A stretch of 32,336 nt of DNA, taken from the NCBI GenBank assembly GCA_022340265.1, contig JAJDOH010000292.1, positions 1 to 32,336 of the forward strand. Reading direction: 5' to 3'. Origin of the DNA: Deltaproteobacteria bacterium. GTDB taxonomy: Bacteria; Desulfobacterota; DSM-4660; Desulfatiglandales; Desulfatiglandaceae. Made by a program: the position numbers and the translations under genes. The notes beneath the pieces are model-generated. The model was not told where the DNA came from. It saw only the letters and a list, made by a program, of their open reading frames with translations, and made no database searches. How positions within the stretch are numbered: the stretch's first letter is position 1; the number at the start of each line of letters is the position of its first letter. Positions 23,520-32,336 of the stretch are shown in pieces.

Positions 23520-25130
23520 ATGGATCCGATCCGTACAACAGCGGTTCTGACCGGCGAAGAATATGATTTCTCCGCCAAATATCTGGCGGTTTCACACCTC
23601 CGTGGATTGGCTGAAAAGCAGCCGCAAGAGATTGGTCCTAAAACCATTGACGGTCTTGAACGTCTTTTTTACAATCGCTTCGTTAAAGAACAGACACAGG
23701 CCTATTTTCTTTTCAAGGAAGCCGCCGGTGCCCTTTCTTCCGTGCTTCAACATCTTCCCCATGATGACCGCGGCCGAAAGGCTCACGACACATTCATGAA
23801 CCTGCTTTGTCGAACGACAGGCCATGGAAACCGGGCCGTTGCGGAAGCCCTCAGTGCCCTTCCACTCACCATAAAAGGCATTGCGCCGAAACAGGAAACA
23901 GAAAGTGAAATGGCGCCGGTTATCGGTTGGCAGGCATTGCTGAAAACTGCCCGCATATCCTCCGACGGGCCGTTTTGTTTAATGGGCAGAAGCCTCGTGA
24001 TCCAATCAGCAGAGAGAGGCGAACTGCTGGTGGTGAAACTGGGGAGAGAAAGTGATCATCCGGGAACTCTGCAGAGGGAGATAGCCTGGCTCAGGCATCT
24101 GGAACAAAACATGGATGCTTTACCGGTGAGATTTCATATCCCAAAACCCTTGTCCGTTAAAGGCCATTCCTTGTTCAGGTTGCAGGATATGCCGATTTCC
24201 GGTCGCAAGGTAAAAAAACGTCATCCCAAAGGATATGCCATTGCATTTCTGGCACATACCGATTATTTCAGATATCCCAACCAAGGGGAAACTGAAAAAC
24301 AATTGGGATCGAAGGAATTTCTTGAAACCATATGCCGAAACGCCTTTTTATTCGGAACGCTTACCGGCCGGGGCATCATTCATGGCGCTCCGGTGCCCCT
24401 GTTTCACAACCGGGTTCAGGCTCCCCGAAGAAATGATCACGGCGCTTACCTGTGGGAACGGGGCGGACGGCTCGACCAATGGCTTTGGTCCTGCTGCTAC
24501 CCCAACTTTGGCTGTTCGGGCATTCGGGATTTTGAGCACTTTGAAGTTTATAACGGCCCTGCAAAAAATGCCTATTCATCCATGGGTGCCCAGCTGTTGA
24601 GCCTTTTTCTGGTAGCGGGAAGCTATTTTCGCATGAAAGACAGCGGCCGGGTAGGTTTCGAAGCTGACGGCCGGCCCGTGGACGCAAGAGCGCTCTTTGA
24701 CAAACCCTTGCTCATAAAAGTCGTCCAAGGTGTTTTCCACCATTATTATCAAGGGTTTGTTGGAAAATCATTTACGGGTATTCTGCCGATTGATTTCTCC
24801 CGCCTGGCCGATCGCATGGTGGATGAAATGGGTGTGGATCGCTACATGGATGAGACATTGAGGGTGGCAGACCAGCAGGAAATGACCGACAGCGGTCTCG
24901 TTGGATTTCTTGTGGAACGAGGGGTAAGCACGTCAAAAGCAAAACGGATGAAAAAGGGAGAAGCCGACATTACGCTGCAAACCGGGCCTCATCTGGGCGG
25001 TTTCAACCAGCCCATTTCCATCCCGGAGCTCATCGAAGCGGTTGGAACCATGGCCGCCTTGTCTATTTATGGAAGGTACTGTAAAGAGAAACAAAAAATG
25101 AGGAATTGCGCCTATGGCAACCCAATATGA
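23520..25130 (+). CDS. Protein-kinase-fold pseudokinase, possibly SidJ-related
   Basis: This 536-residue protein has an N-terminal helical part of about 140 residues and then a kinase-like core. The N-lobe shows a beta3-type lysine (LLVVKLGRE, K173) and an alpha-C-type glutamate (LQREIAWLRHL, E187). The catalytic-loop position reads IIHGAPVPLFHNR (H288-A290), where kinases have HGD or HRD, so the base Asp is missing. A DFG-like metal site follows at RDFEHFE (D337). This matches a pseudokinase; the overall pattern recalls SidJ-related pseudokinases, the Legionella member of which polyglutamylates proteins, but I rely on memory for that link. It starts a tight operon and overlaps the DUF3786 gene by 17 bp. 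The target is unknown. The ribosome binding site is weak. Confidence 0.7.
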   Translation: MDPIRTTAVLTGEEYDFSAKYLAVSHLRGLAEKQPQEIGPKTIDGLERLFYNRFVKEQTQAYFLFKEAAGALSSVLQHLPHDDRGRKAHDTFMNLLCRTTGHGNRAVAEALSALPLTIKGIAPKQETESEMAPVIGWQALLKTARISSDGPFCLMGRSLVIQSAERGELLVVKLGRESDHPGTLQREIAWLRHLEQNMDALPVRFHIPKPLSVKGHSLFRLQDMPISGRKVKKRHPKGYAIAFLAHTDYFRYPNQGETEKQLGSKEFLETICRNAFLFGTLTGRGIIHGAPVPLFHNRVQAPRRNDHGAYLWERGGRLDQWLWSCCYPNFGCSGIRDFEHFEVYNGPAKNAYSSMGAQLLSLFLVAGSYFRMKDSGRVGFEADGRPVDARALFDKPLLIKVVQGVFHHYYQGFVGKSFTGILPIDFSRLADRMVDEMGVDRYMDETLRVADQQEMTDSGLVGFLVERGVSTSKAKRMKKGEADITLQTGPHLGGFNQPISIPELIEAVGTMAALSIYGRYCKEKQKMRNCAYGNPI

Positions 25131-25707
25131 AAAAATGATCCGGGAAAATCTGGGGACCGTGTTTGAAAAAATGCCGGCGGATCTGGAAACACGCATGGGG
25201 GCATTAAAAGAGGGTGAGGGCTTTTCCCTGATGGCCTTTGGCGAGGCTGTTTGGTTTGATCATCGGCAGGTATTGTTTTCAGGCCGGAAAGATGTGACTC
25301 CCAGGGGACTTCTGGTTTCTCTTTATGCACTGCATGCAGGTGTGGGAGAAATTGAGATCGAGCCTTACAAGGCCTTCAAGGATTTTCCGGGAAGCATGCC
25401 CTATCATGGCGCCTTCAGCGCCAACAGCGAACGGGTGCTCATCCCCCATGTGAATAGCATTCTGGAAAAGAAGGGGAAGATCATATCGGCTTTTGACGGA
25501 TGTGAAGAGCAAGCAGGCGATTTTTCCATGCGGCTCCACCCTTTTCCCAAAATAGCGGTCTGCGCCATCTTCTACCTGGCTGATGACGAGTTTCCACCCT
25601 CGGCCACATGCCTTTTTTCTGCAAACGCACAAGATTTCATGCCGTTGGACGGTCTGGCCGATGTGGCGGAATATACATCGAAAAAGATCATTCAAATGGT
25701 CTCATAA
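25114..25707 (+). CDS. DUF3786 family protein
   Basis: This 197-residue soluble protein resembles DUF3786 proteins of anaerobes, by overall pattern and the central KDFPGSMPYHGAFSANSERVLIPH segment. Members occur with corrinoid and one-carbon enzymes in some anaerobes, but no catalytic residues are established. An LHPFPKIAVCAIFYLADDEFPPSATCLFSANA-like region near residues 140-170 carries two cysteines, with no CxxC pair. The start codon lies inside the end of the pseudokinase gene, with GAGGAA about 10 nt upstream, implying translational coupling. The radical SAM gene begins 16 bp after its stop. Confidence 0.65.
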   Translation: MATQYEKMIRENLGTVFEKMPADLETRMGALKEGEGFSLMAFGEAVWFDHRQVLFSGRKDVTPRGLLVSLYALHAGVGEIEIEPYKAFKDFPGSMPYHGAFSANSERVLIPHVNSILEKKGKIISAFDGCEEQAGDFSMRLHPFPKIAVCAIFYLADDEFPPSATCLFSANAQDFMPLDGLADVAEYTSKKIIQMVS

Positions 25708-25723
25708 CAGGAAGTTGGCTCCC

Positions 25724-26797
25724 ATGAGTGAAGACGGCAAGGAAAACAGTGTCCCGGTCTGGAAACGCCTGCTTGGAGAAAGCATCGTAAAACTGAACAC
25801 ATTGCCCTCATCCCCCCGGGCCCACCGGGAGAAATTGATGGAGGTTATTTCCCGATATCCCATGCGCATCAACCCCTATTACCTGGGGCTCATTAAGGAA
25901 GAAAACGACCCCATTTACCGCCAGTGCGTGCCCGACATTCGCGAGCTGGACGACAAGCGGGCGGCGCCTGATCCGCTTAACGAGGAAGGGCATTCACCCG
26001 TTCGTGGTTTGACCCACCGGTATCCAGATCGGGTACTCCTCCTTGTGTCTTCGGAGTGCGCCATGTACTGTCGGTTCTGCAATCGAAAACGGAAGGTGGG
26101 ACAGCCTGGAATGGTAACCGACAAATCCATTGAAGAGGGAATTGATTATATCAAGGCACACCGGGAAGTGCATGATGTGCTCCTTTCCGGTGGCGATCCG
26201 CTCCTATTGGAAGATGCTCGGTTACGGGAAATATTAAGTGCCCTTCATGCCATAACGCATGTGGACATCATACGGATCGGCACCAGAGTCCCCTGTACGC
26301 TGCCTCAGCGGATCACACCGGAACTGGCCGGGTTGCTTCAAGAATTCCATCCCCTTTATATGAATGTTCATTTCAATCATCCGGTTGAAATTACGGCGGA
26401 AGCCACCCTGGCATGCAGCCGTCTGGCCGATGCCGGTATTCCACTGGGGTGCCAGACGGTCCTGCTGAAAGGGGTAAACGACGATCTTCATGTCATGCAA
26501 AAGCTGATGCGGAAACTCTTGACAATAAGGGTAAAACCCTACTATCTCTTTCATGGGGATCCGGCCCGGGGAACCTCTCATTTCAGAACATCGGTAAGCC
26601 GGGGTTTAAATATCATACGGGGTTTGCAGGGGCATACATCCGGTCTCTGTTTCCCCCATTTTGCCATTGATCTTTTGGGAGGAGGCGGCAAGGTGCCGCT
26701 TCTACCCGATTATCTAACGGGACGGGACGGCGGCTCCCTGCTGGTAACCAATTACCAGGGAAATGCTTATCGACATCCCGATGGGATGGATGATTAA
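25724..26797 (+). CDS. KamA-family radical SAM aminomutase (lysine 2,3-aminomutase/EpmB-like)
   Basis: This 357-residue enzyme has the radical-SAM cluster motif CAMYCRFC (CxxxCxxC), the SAM-binding LLSGGDPLL, and the PLP lysine in LGGGGKVP (K323). D279 (FHGDPARGTSHFRT) and D316 (FAIDLLGGGGK) match in sequence and 37-residue spacing the two Asp that hold the epsilon-amino group in clostridial lysine 2,3-aminomutase. Glutamate aminomutases replace them, so a lysine substrate is favoured. It is shorter than KamA (about 416 residues) and closer to EpmB, which makes beta-lysyl groups for EF-P; no efp, epmA or ablB is visible here. The start ATG at 25724 has AGGAAG 9 nt upstream and opens a normal N-terminus. 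Confidence 0.88.
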   Translation: MSEDGKENSVPVWKRLLGESIVKLNTLPSSPRAHREKLMEVISRYPMRINPYYLGLIKEENDPIYRQCVPDIRELDDKRAAPDPLNEEGHSPVRGLTHRYPDRVLLLVSSECAMYCRFCNRKRKVGQPGMVTDKSIEEGIDYIKAHREVHDVLLSGGDPLLLEDARLREILSALHAITHVDIIRIGTRVPCTLPQRITPELAGLLQEFHPLYMNVHFNHPVEITAEATLACSRLADAGIPLGCQTVLLKGVNDDLHVMQKLMRKLLTIRVKPYYLFHGDPARGTSHFRTSVSRGLNIIRGLQGHTSGLCFPHFAIDLLGGGGKVPLLPDYLTGRDGGSLLVTNYQGNAYRHPDGMDD

Positions 26798-26822
26798 CGG
26801 GAAACGAAAGGAGATCCACGTT

Positions 26823-28421
26823 ATGGTCAGAATCACATGTCTGGGTGCGGCTGGAAGTGTAACTGGTTCCTGCTACCTGGTGGAGTCACCCGGTAACAAG
26901 AAAATTCTGGTGGACTGCGGACTCTTCCAGGGAGGCCGGCAGATGGAGAGTCGCAACTGGGAGCCTTGGGGATTTGATCCCAAAGAGATTGAAATGCTGT
27001 TTCTAACCCACTCCCATGTGGATCATTGCGGCCGGATTCCCAGGCTGGTGAAAGACGGATTCCAAGGGAAAATCATCACGTCTCCGCCCACAGCCGAACT
27101 GTGTGAAATTATGCTGTTGGATGCAGCGCATATTCAGGAAATGGACGCAGAATGGCAGACTCGCAAGAACTCCCGCCAGGCCAAGGCGGGCGTGGAACCG
27201 CTTTACACCACCGAAGACGCTGAAAATAGTCTTCAATATTTCAAACCCATCGAAAGGGACCAGATCGTGACCGCAGGACCGGGGATGAAGGCCCGGCTTC
27301 GAAATGCGGGGCATATTCTGGGGTCTTCCATTCTGGAATTGTGGATTGACGAAGCGGATGAAACCATCAAGGTGGTTTTTTCGGGTGATCTGGGAAAGAA
27401 AGATCAGCTGATTGTGAGAGACCCTCATGAAATTTTCGATGCCGACTACCTTTTCGTGGAATCCACTTACGGAAACCGGCATCACAGGACTTTTGAGGAC
27501 AGCAAGAAAGAACTTGTGGAGGCTATAAAGTACAGTGTTTCCCAAAATGAAAAGATCATCATCCCCGCTTTTGCCGTGGAAAGGACTCAAGAGATCCTTT
27601 ATATTCTGGGTGAATTCCGGCGCGAGGGGCTTGTGCCGGATATTCCCATTTATCTGGACAGCCCGCTGGCCATCAAGGCAACGGAAATTTTTAGAAAAAA
27701 CAAGAAATATTACGATGCGGAAGCGCGGGCCATTGTGGATGCGGGTTTTGATCCCTTTGATATGCCCAACCTGAAATTCACCCCGTCCACCCGGGAGTCC
27801 ATGGCCATCAATGAAAAGCCCGGTTCGGCCATCATCATCGCCGGCAGCGGCATGTGCACGGCGGGCCGGATCAAGCATCACCTGAAGCACAACCTTTGGC
27901 GAACCGGGGCCAGTATCGTGATCGTCGGGTTTCAGGCAAAAGGGACCACGGGAAGAAAGATTGTGGAAGGCGAAAAACAGGTCAAAATCTTCAGGGAAAA
28001 TGTGGCGGTCCAGGCCAAAGTGTATCCCATCGGCGGCTTTTCAGCCCATGCGGACCAGGCGGACCTCCTCGAATGGGTATCCCATTTTGAAAGCAACCCG
28101 AAAGTCTTTGTGGTGCACGGGGAACTGACGGCCAGCGAGACCCTGGCCCGGGAAATTTCCGAAAAATTGAATCTGGTGACCCATATCCCCAAATGGAAAG
28201 AGCGTTTGATTCTCAAATCCAAAAAGCTTTCCATCGATGAACCAGTGGTGGAGGAAGCAGGGCCTGACCCACAAATCACGCTGCTCAACAATATTGTTGA
28301 TCTTGAAAATGAACTGAGGGCACTGCGAAAAAAAGTGAAAGACCAAACCCTTCAAGTTGGAGAGGAACAGATTGACCAACTGAAATATATCGAAGAAGAG
28401 CTCAAAAGCCTATCGGCGTAA
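26823..28421 (+). CDS. Metallo-beta-lactamase/beta-CASP family ribonuclease
   Basis: This 532-residue enzyme is of the CPSF73/RNase J superfamily. It starts VRITCLGAAGSVTGSCYLVE, and the zinc-binding motifs follow in order: THSHVDHCG, NAGHILGSS and FSGDLGKKD, then beta-CASP motifs A (VESTYGN), B (PAFAVERTQEIL) and C (GGFSAHADQADL), and a late VVHGE. All catalytic ligands appear intact, so an RNA-cleaving endo- or exonuclease is likely. The C-terminal 60 residues form an acidic coiled coil (DLENELRALRKKVKDQ and following) probably used for oligomerisation or partner binding. It starts 25 bp after the radical SAM gene, with AGGAG 9 nt before the ATG, closing the operon; its link to the upstream genes is unknown. 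Confidence 0.93.
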   Translation: MVRITCLGAAGSVTGSCYLVESPGNKKILVDCGLFQGGRQMESRNWEPWGFDPKEIEMLFLTHSHVDHCGRIPRLVKDGFQGKIITSPPTAELCEIMLLDAAHIQEMDAEWQTRKNSRQAKAGVEPLYTTEDAENSLQYFKPIERDQIVTAGPGMKARLRNAGHILGSSILELWIDEADETIKVVFSGDLGKKDQLIVRDPHEIFDADYLFVESTYGNRHHRTFEDSKKELVEAIKYSVSQNEKIIIPAFAVERTQEILYILGEFRREGLVPDIPIYLDSPLAIKATEIFRKNKKYYDAEARAIVDAGFDPFDMPNLKFTPSTRESMAINEKPGSAIIIAGSGMCTAGRIKHHLKHNLWRTGASIVIVGFQAKGTTGRKIVEGEKQVKIFRENVAVQAKVYPIGGFSAHADQADLLEWVSHFESNPKVFVVHGELTASETLAREISEKLNLVTHIPKWKERLILKSKKLSIDEPVVEEAGPDPQITLLNNIVDLENELRALRKKVKDQTLQVGEEQIDQLKYIEEELKSLSA

Positions 28422-28474
28422 AGGGAACACGTCCAGAGATGATGGTTGGACAACTGAAACGGACCCCGGTTAGT

Positions 28475-28493
28475 GCCGCGATGCCTTCGCGGC
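28475..28493. other. Hairpin between convergent genes
   Basis: GCCGCGA (28475-28481) and TCGCGGC (28487-28493) form a perfect 7-bp stem with a 5-nt loop. It abuts the stop codon of the ATPase gene and lies 53 bp after the beta-CASP stop. There is no T-run, so it is a possible weak bidirectional terminator or mRNA 3'-end stabiliser. Confidence 0.5.
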
Positions 28494-29219
28494 TTAGGAT
28501 CCTTCATCCCGCAGATATTTTTCCCTGTTCGTAAGAAAGCCTTTGAAAATTTTGTAGTATTCCGTCTCTTCATAATCGATGGATTGAACGGGCACATGAT
28601 CGAAACTGAAAATGGTCGCCCCGGGACAGGCCAGAAGGATGGGAGAGTGGGTGGCCACGATAAACTGCGCATGACCGGCTTCTCCCATTTCCTTCAAGAT
28701 ACGAACCAGCTCCAGTTGGCTCTTGGGTGAAAGGGCCGTTTCCGGTTCGTCCAGAAAGTACAGCCCCTTGATTTGGTACCGGGCACTGAAATAGGTCATC
28801 ATGGATTGACCATGGGACTGGGTCACCAGAGATCTACCGCCGAAGTACTTGAGGCTTTCAGGGTCCGTTGCGGCCCATTCATCCACATATTCGGCAAAGT
28901 TCCTGAAGTTTTCAGAACCGAAGAAAGAACCGTGGACGCGGCCGTTGGTCCATTGAACCTCCATATACCGGTAGAGCAGCTCTTCATAGGGGTTTGATTC
29001 CATGCGGTTTCCCCGCTCCTTTTGCCAGATATGAATGCCGCACTTGTAACACAATGCTTTCAGCAGGGTCGATTTTCCAGCGCCGTTTTCCCCCACCAGA
29101 AAGGTCACCGGTGAGGTGAATGCCATGCGCCTGGTCTCGTGAAAAATTTTCAAATTAAACGGGTAATGTCGGGTGGTGGGGTATTTTTCTGGAAATAATT
29201 TGATTTCTGCAAGGTGCAT
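28494..29219 (-). CDS. Stand-alone SMC/ABC-like AAA ATPase
   Basis: This 241-residue soluble ATPase has Walker A GENGAGKST (near residue 45), an ABC-type signature SHGQS, Walker B LYFLDEPETAL and the switch His in ATHSP. It is the compact RecF/SMC-like type without a coiled-coil arm, transmembrane helix or nuclease domain. Such proteins appear as orphan housekeeping genes and also in defence or toxin pairs, but no partner gene lies beside it, so no role is assigned. The ATG at 29219 was chosen because GGAGG is 7 nt upstream; the 20 extra upstream residues in frame are not conserved-looking. It faces the beta-CASP gene and diverges from trpB2. Confidence 0.88.
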   Translation of the reverse strand: MHLAEIKLFPEKYPTTRHYPFNLKIFHETRRMAFTSPVTFLVGENGAGKSTLLKALCYKCGIHIWQKERGNRMESNPYEELLYRYMEVQWTNGRVHGSFFGSENFRNFAEYVDEWAATDPESLKYFGGRSLVTQSHGQSMMTYFSARYQIKGLYFLDEPETALSPKSQLELVRILKEMGEAGHAQFIVATHSPILLACPGATIFSFDHVPVQSIDYEETEYYKIFKGFLTNREKYLRDEGS

Positions 29220-29393
29220 CCTGAAGCCTCCGGGAATTTTCACGTCAGTTCCATGCTTGACTTTATGGGCCAAACACACTAGCCTTCTATTTGGTTTTTG
29301 AACGCCCTTAAATGTATGGGCTTATCAGTTTTTATAACGACATCGGGAAGTCATATGATGGATTCACATAAAACGCATCCTCATGGGTATCAT

Positions 29394-29456
29394 CCACAAG
29401 CACAAGCTGTTTGTGGCGCAGTAAATTGGGAATCGACCGTGGCGTTGGTGCCGCGG
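29394..29456 (+). other. Two short hairpins in the trpB2 leader
   Basis: CCACAA (29394-29399) pairs with TTGTGG (29411-29416), and CCGTGGC (29437-29443) pairs with GCCGCGG (29450-29456) around a 6-nt loop. They lie 39-100 bp before the trpB2 ATG in a 275-bp divergent gap. No T-run follows and no Trp-rich leader peptide was found, so classical attenuation is not supported. The rest of the gap shows nothing definite. Confidence 0.3.
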
Positions 29457-29494
29457 TTGAATACGTCAACCAATATATCAGGAGCGAAAAGGCT

Positions 29495-30880
29495 ATGAAA
29501 ACCAAAAAGATCTTTTTACCCGAATCGGAGATGCCGCGTCAATGGTACAATATTATGGCGGATATGCCCACACCCATGGAACCGCCGTTACACCCGGGGA
29601 CCGGACAACCGTGTGGTCCCGAAGATCTGGCGCCCATTTTCCCCATGAACCTGATCGAGCAGGAAGTGAGCCAAGAGCGGTGGATCGACATTCCCGAAGA
29701 GGTGTTGGAAAAATATGCCATCTGGCGGCCGAGTCCCCTTTACAGGGCTTACAACCTGGAAAAATTTCTGGATACGCCCGCCAAAATATATTTTAAGAAT
29801 GAAGGTGTCAGCCCGGCGGGAAGCCACAAGCCCAATACAGCCATCGCACAGGCCTACTACAACAAGGTGGCGGGCACCAAGACCATCTGTACGGAAACAG
29901 GGGCAGGTCAGTGGGGCAGTGCCCTCTCCATGTGTTGCGCCTTTTTCGGCCTGGAATGTAAAGTCTTTATGGTAAAGATTTCCTATAACCAGAAACCGTA
30001 TCGACGTCTCATGATGGAAACCTGGGGTGCTAAATGTGTTGCCAGTCCCAGTACCGAAACCAACTCAGGACGGACCATTCTGGAAAAGGACCCCGAATCG
30101 CCGGGTAGCCTGGGCATCGCCATCAGCGAAGCGGTGGAACAGGCGGTTAATACCGATGGCGCCAAATATTCCCTGGGGAGCGTGTTGAATCATGTGATGC
30201 TGCACCAGACGGTGATTGGATTGGAAGCGCAGAAACAGATGGCCATTGCCGGGGACTATCCGGACGTGGTGATCGGATGTGCCGGTGGCGGCAGCAATTT
30301 TGCCGGTATATGCCTTCCCTTTGTCAGGGACAAAATCCACGGAAAAGAGATCGAAATTATCGGTGCGGAGCCCAGTTCATGTCCCACCATGACCCAGGGG
30401 CCTTTTGCCTATGATTTCGGGGACACGGTCCAGATGACCCCTCTGCTGCCCATGCATACCCTGGGGCACAATTTTGTACCGGCCCCCATTCACGCAGGCG
30501 GGTTGCGGTATCACGGCATGGCGCCCATCATCAGCCAGTTGATAATGGATGACTTAATCCGGCCGGAAGCCATACATCAAATGGAAACCTTCGAAGCCGG
30601 TGTCACCTTTGCGCGAACCGAAGGTTTCATCAGTGCGCCGGAGTGCAACCATGCCGTGGCCATGACCATTCGTGAGGCTTTAAAAGCCAAGGAAGAGGGG
30701 AAGGAAAAGGTCATACTTTTTAACTGGAGTGGACACGGGCTTGTGGATATGGCGGCTTACCAGGCTTATTTTGAGGGCCGTCTTAAGGATCATCCCCTGC
30801 CGGAAGAGGAAATCAAACGGGCGCTTGAAGATATCGCGCCGCTTCCCAAACCAAAGCAGTATCGCGCCGGGAAGCTGTGA
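29495..30880 (+). CDS. trpB: Tryptophan synthase beta chain-like PLP enzyme, TrpB2 type
   Basis: This 461-residue PLP-dependent enzyme condenses indole with serine to tryptophan. The length and sequence are those of the TrpB2 group rather than the roughly 400-residue TrpB1: an extended N-terminus ([23 protein letters not shown]), the PLP lysine in GSHKPN (K112), [12 protein letters not shown], and the phosphate-binding [10 protein letters not shown]. TrpB2 proteins are often encoded away from trpA and may use free indole. Here no trpA or other trp gene is adjacent. The ATG at 29495 has AGGAG 10 nt upstream. A hairpin 23 bp after the stop probably closes the transcript. Confidence 0.93.
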   Translation: MKTKKIFLPESEMPRQWYNIMADMPTPMEPPLHPGTGQPCGPEDLAPIFPMNLIEQEVSQERWIDIPEEVLEKYAIWRPSPLYRAYNLEKFLDTPAKIYFKNEGVSPAGSHKPNTAIAQAYYNKVAGTKTICTETGAGQWGSALSMCCAFFGLECKVFMVKISYNQKPYRRLMMETWGAKCVASPSTETNSGRTILEKDPESPGSLGIAISEAVEQAVNTDGAKYSLGSVLNHVMLHQTVIGLEAQKQMAIAGDYPDVVIGCAGGGSNFAGICLPFVRDKIHGKEIEIIGAEPSSCPTMTQGPFAYDFGDTVQMTPLLPMHTLGHNFVPAPIHAGGLRYHGMAPIISQLIMDDLIRPEAIHQMETFEAGVTFARTEGFISAPECNHAVAMTIREALKAKEEGKEKVILFNWSGHGLVDMAAYQAYFEGRLKDHPLPEEEIKRALEDIAPLPKPKQYRAGKL

Positions 30881-30903
30881 TTAGACGACATATTAACATT
30901 CTA

Positions 30904-30934
30904 CGGCCCCTGCAAATGCGCTTTGCCGGGGCCG
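30904..30934 (+). other. GC-rich hairpin after trpB2
   Basis: CGGCCCC (30904-30910) pairs with GGGGCCG (30928-30934), and inside it GCAAA pairs with TTTGC around TGCGC, giving 7+5 bp with a single mismatch. AATTGCC follows rather than a T-run. It may stabilise the trpB2 3' end or slow polymerase before the next gene, 34 bp on. Confidence 0.6.
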
Positions 30935-30968
30935 AATTGCCAGTAGGCTTTGCAGAGGCGATTGATAG

Positions 30969-31247
30969 ATGACGAAAATTGCGCCACCCAAGGATGAACA
31001 GACCATGCGATGCCCCAGGTTGGGACATCAGATCTCTTTTTCGTTTTGTCGCATTGAAAACAAAGGCCTGCCCTGTTTTAAGACGTTGGATTGCTGGTAT
31101 GTTCACTTTCCGGTAGAAGACCATTTAAGAGCGGAATTGACTTCTGAGCAATGGTCCAAAGCATTCGACCGCCCGATAAAACCTAAAATGGCATCACTGC
31201 TTGAGCTGATCGAACAGGCAAAGAAAGTCAAAAAGCGGGAACCCTGA
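30969..31247 (+). CDS. Small four-cysteine protein, function unknown
   Basis: This 92-residue soluble protein has four cysteines at C15, C27, C36 and C42, in the pattern CPRLGHQISFSFC, then GLPCFKTLDCW. This could bind zinc or an iron-sulfur cluster. The rest is a charged helical tail ending KKVKKREP. I recall similar short proteins with a CPRLG...C...GLPC...C pattern in other deltaproteobacteria, without known function. It ends 6 bp before the MocA-like gene, and the set continues into purA, so it is probably co-transcribed. The ribosome binding site is poor, and M13 just before the first Cys is an alternative start. Confidence 0.65.
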   Translation: MTKIAPPKDEQTMRCPRLGHQISFSFCRIENKGLPCFKTLDCWYVHFPVEDHLRAELTSEQWSKAFDRPIKPKMASLLELIEQAKKVKKREP

Positions 31248-31253
31248 AAAAAG

Positions 31254-32336
<1,083 letters not shown>

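Noticed and set aside
27003..27890. Open 295-codon minus-strand frame inside the beta-CASP gene
   Set aside because: It is the antisense of intact metallo-beta-lactamase motifs, with no independent support.
29220..29494. Possible tryptophan attenuator before trpB2
   Set aside because: There is no Trp-rich leader peptide and no stem followed by a T-run; only two small hairpins are present.

Overview
The window reads as chromosome of a mesophilic anaerobe of the Desulfobacterota (Deltaproteobacteria), probably a sulfate reducer or syntroph. This is inferred from gene content: LarB, a DUF3786 protein, a TrpB2-type synthase, B12-dependent class II ribonucleotide reductase, a hybrid kinase opening with the MDPEPTYDELTRKVARLE-type leader common in this group, and an acyl-CoA transferase-GNAT fusion. 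No rRNA, tRNA, insertion sequence, phage gene or CRISPR array was seen. Genes are densely packed and 25 coding regions are supported; larB at the left edge and purA at the right edge are cut by the window.

Region 1 (about 370-14880) is an acetate/propionate assimilation locus. On the minus strand lie a small membrane protein, a cNMP/CBS/DUF294 protein and a DnaQ-like DEDDh exonuclease. Divergently on the plus strand come an acetyl-CoA hydrolase/transferase fused to a GNAT domain, an acetyl-CoA synthetase, a propionyl-CoA-synthetase-type ligase, a DUF4212 small symporter subunit, the large sodium:solute symporter, a strong terminator, and a second, larger DUF294 protein with two cNMP-like domains. 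The symporter would bring in the short-chain acid and the ligases would activate it. The GNAT fusion and the two DUF294 proteins are the likely control layer. Two control proteins look catalytically altered: the first DUF294 protein has lost the DxD pair of its nucleotidyltransferase site, and the CoA-transferase domain of the fusion lacks its usual catalytic Glu and glycine loop. The acs upstream region carries a promoter-overlapping palindrome and two sets of short phased repeats.

Region 2 (14900-23330) is housekeeping: a two-domain M16 peptidase with signal peptide, nrdJ, a REP-like palindrome, purD and a PAS hybrid histidine kinase.

Region 3 (23520-28421) is a tight four-gene plus-strand operon of uncertain role: a protein-kinase-like pseudokinase (possibly SidJ-related), a DUF3786 protein, a short lysine-2,3-aminomutase-family radical SAM enzyme and a metallo-beta-lactamase/beta-CASP nuclease. 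This is the best candidate for an undescribed system.

Region 4 (28494-32336) holds an orphan SMC/ABC-like ATPase, trpB2, a small four-cysteine protein, a MocA-like nucleotidyltransferase and the start of purA, the last three being tightly coupled.
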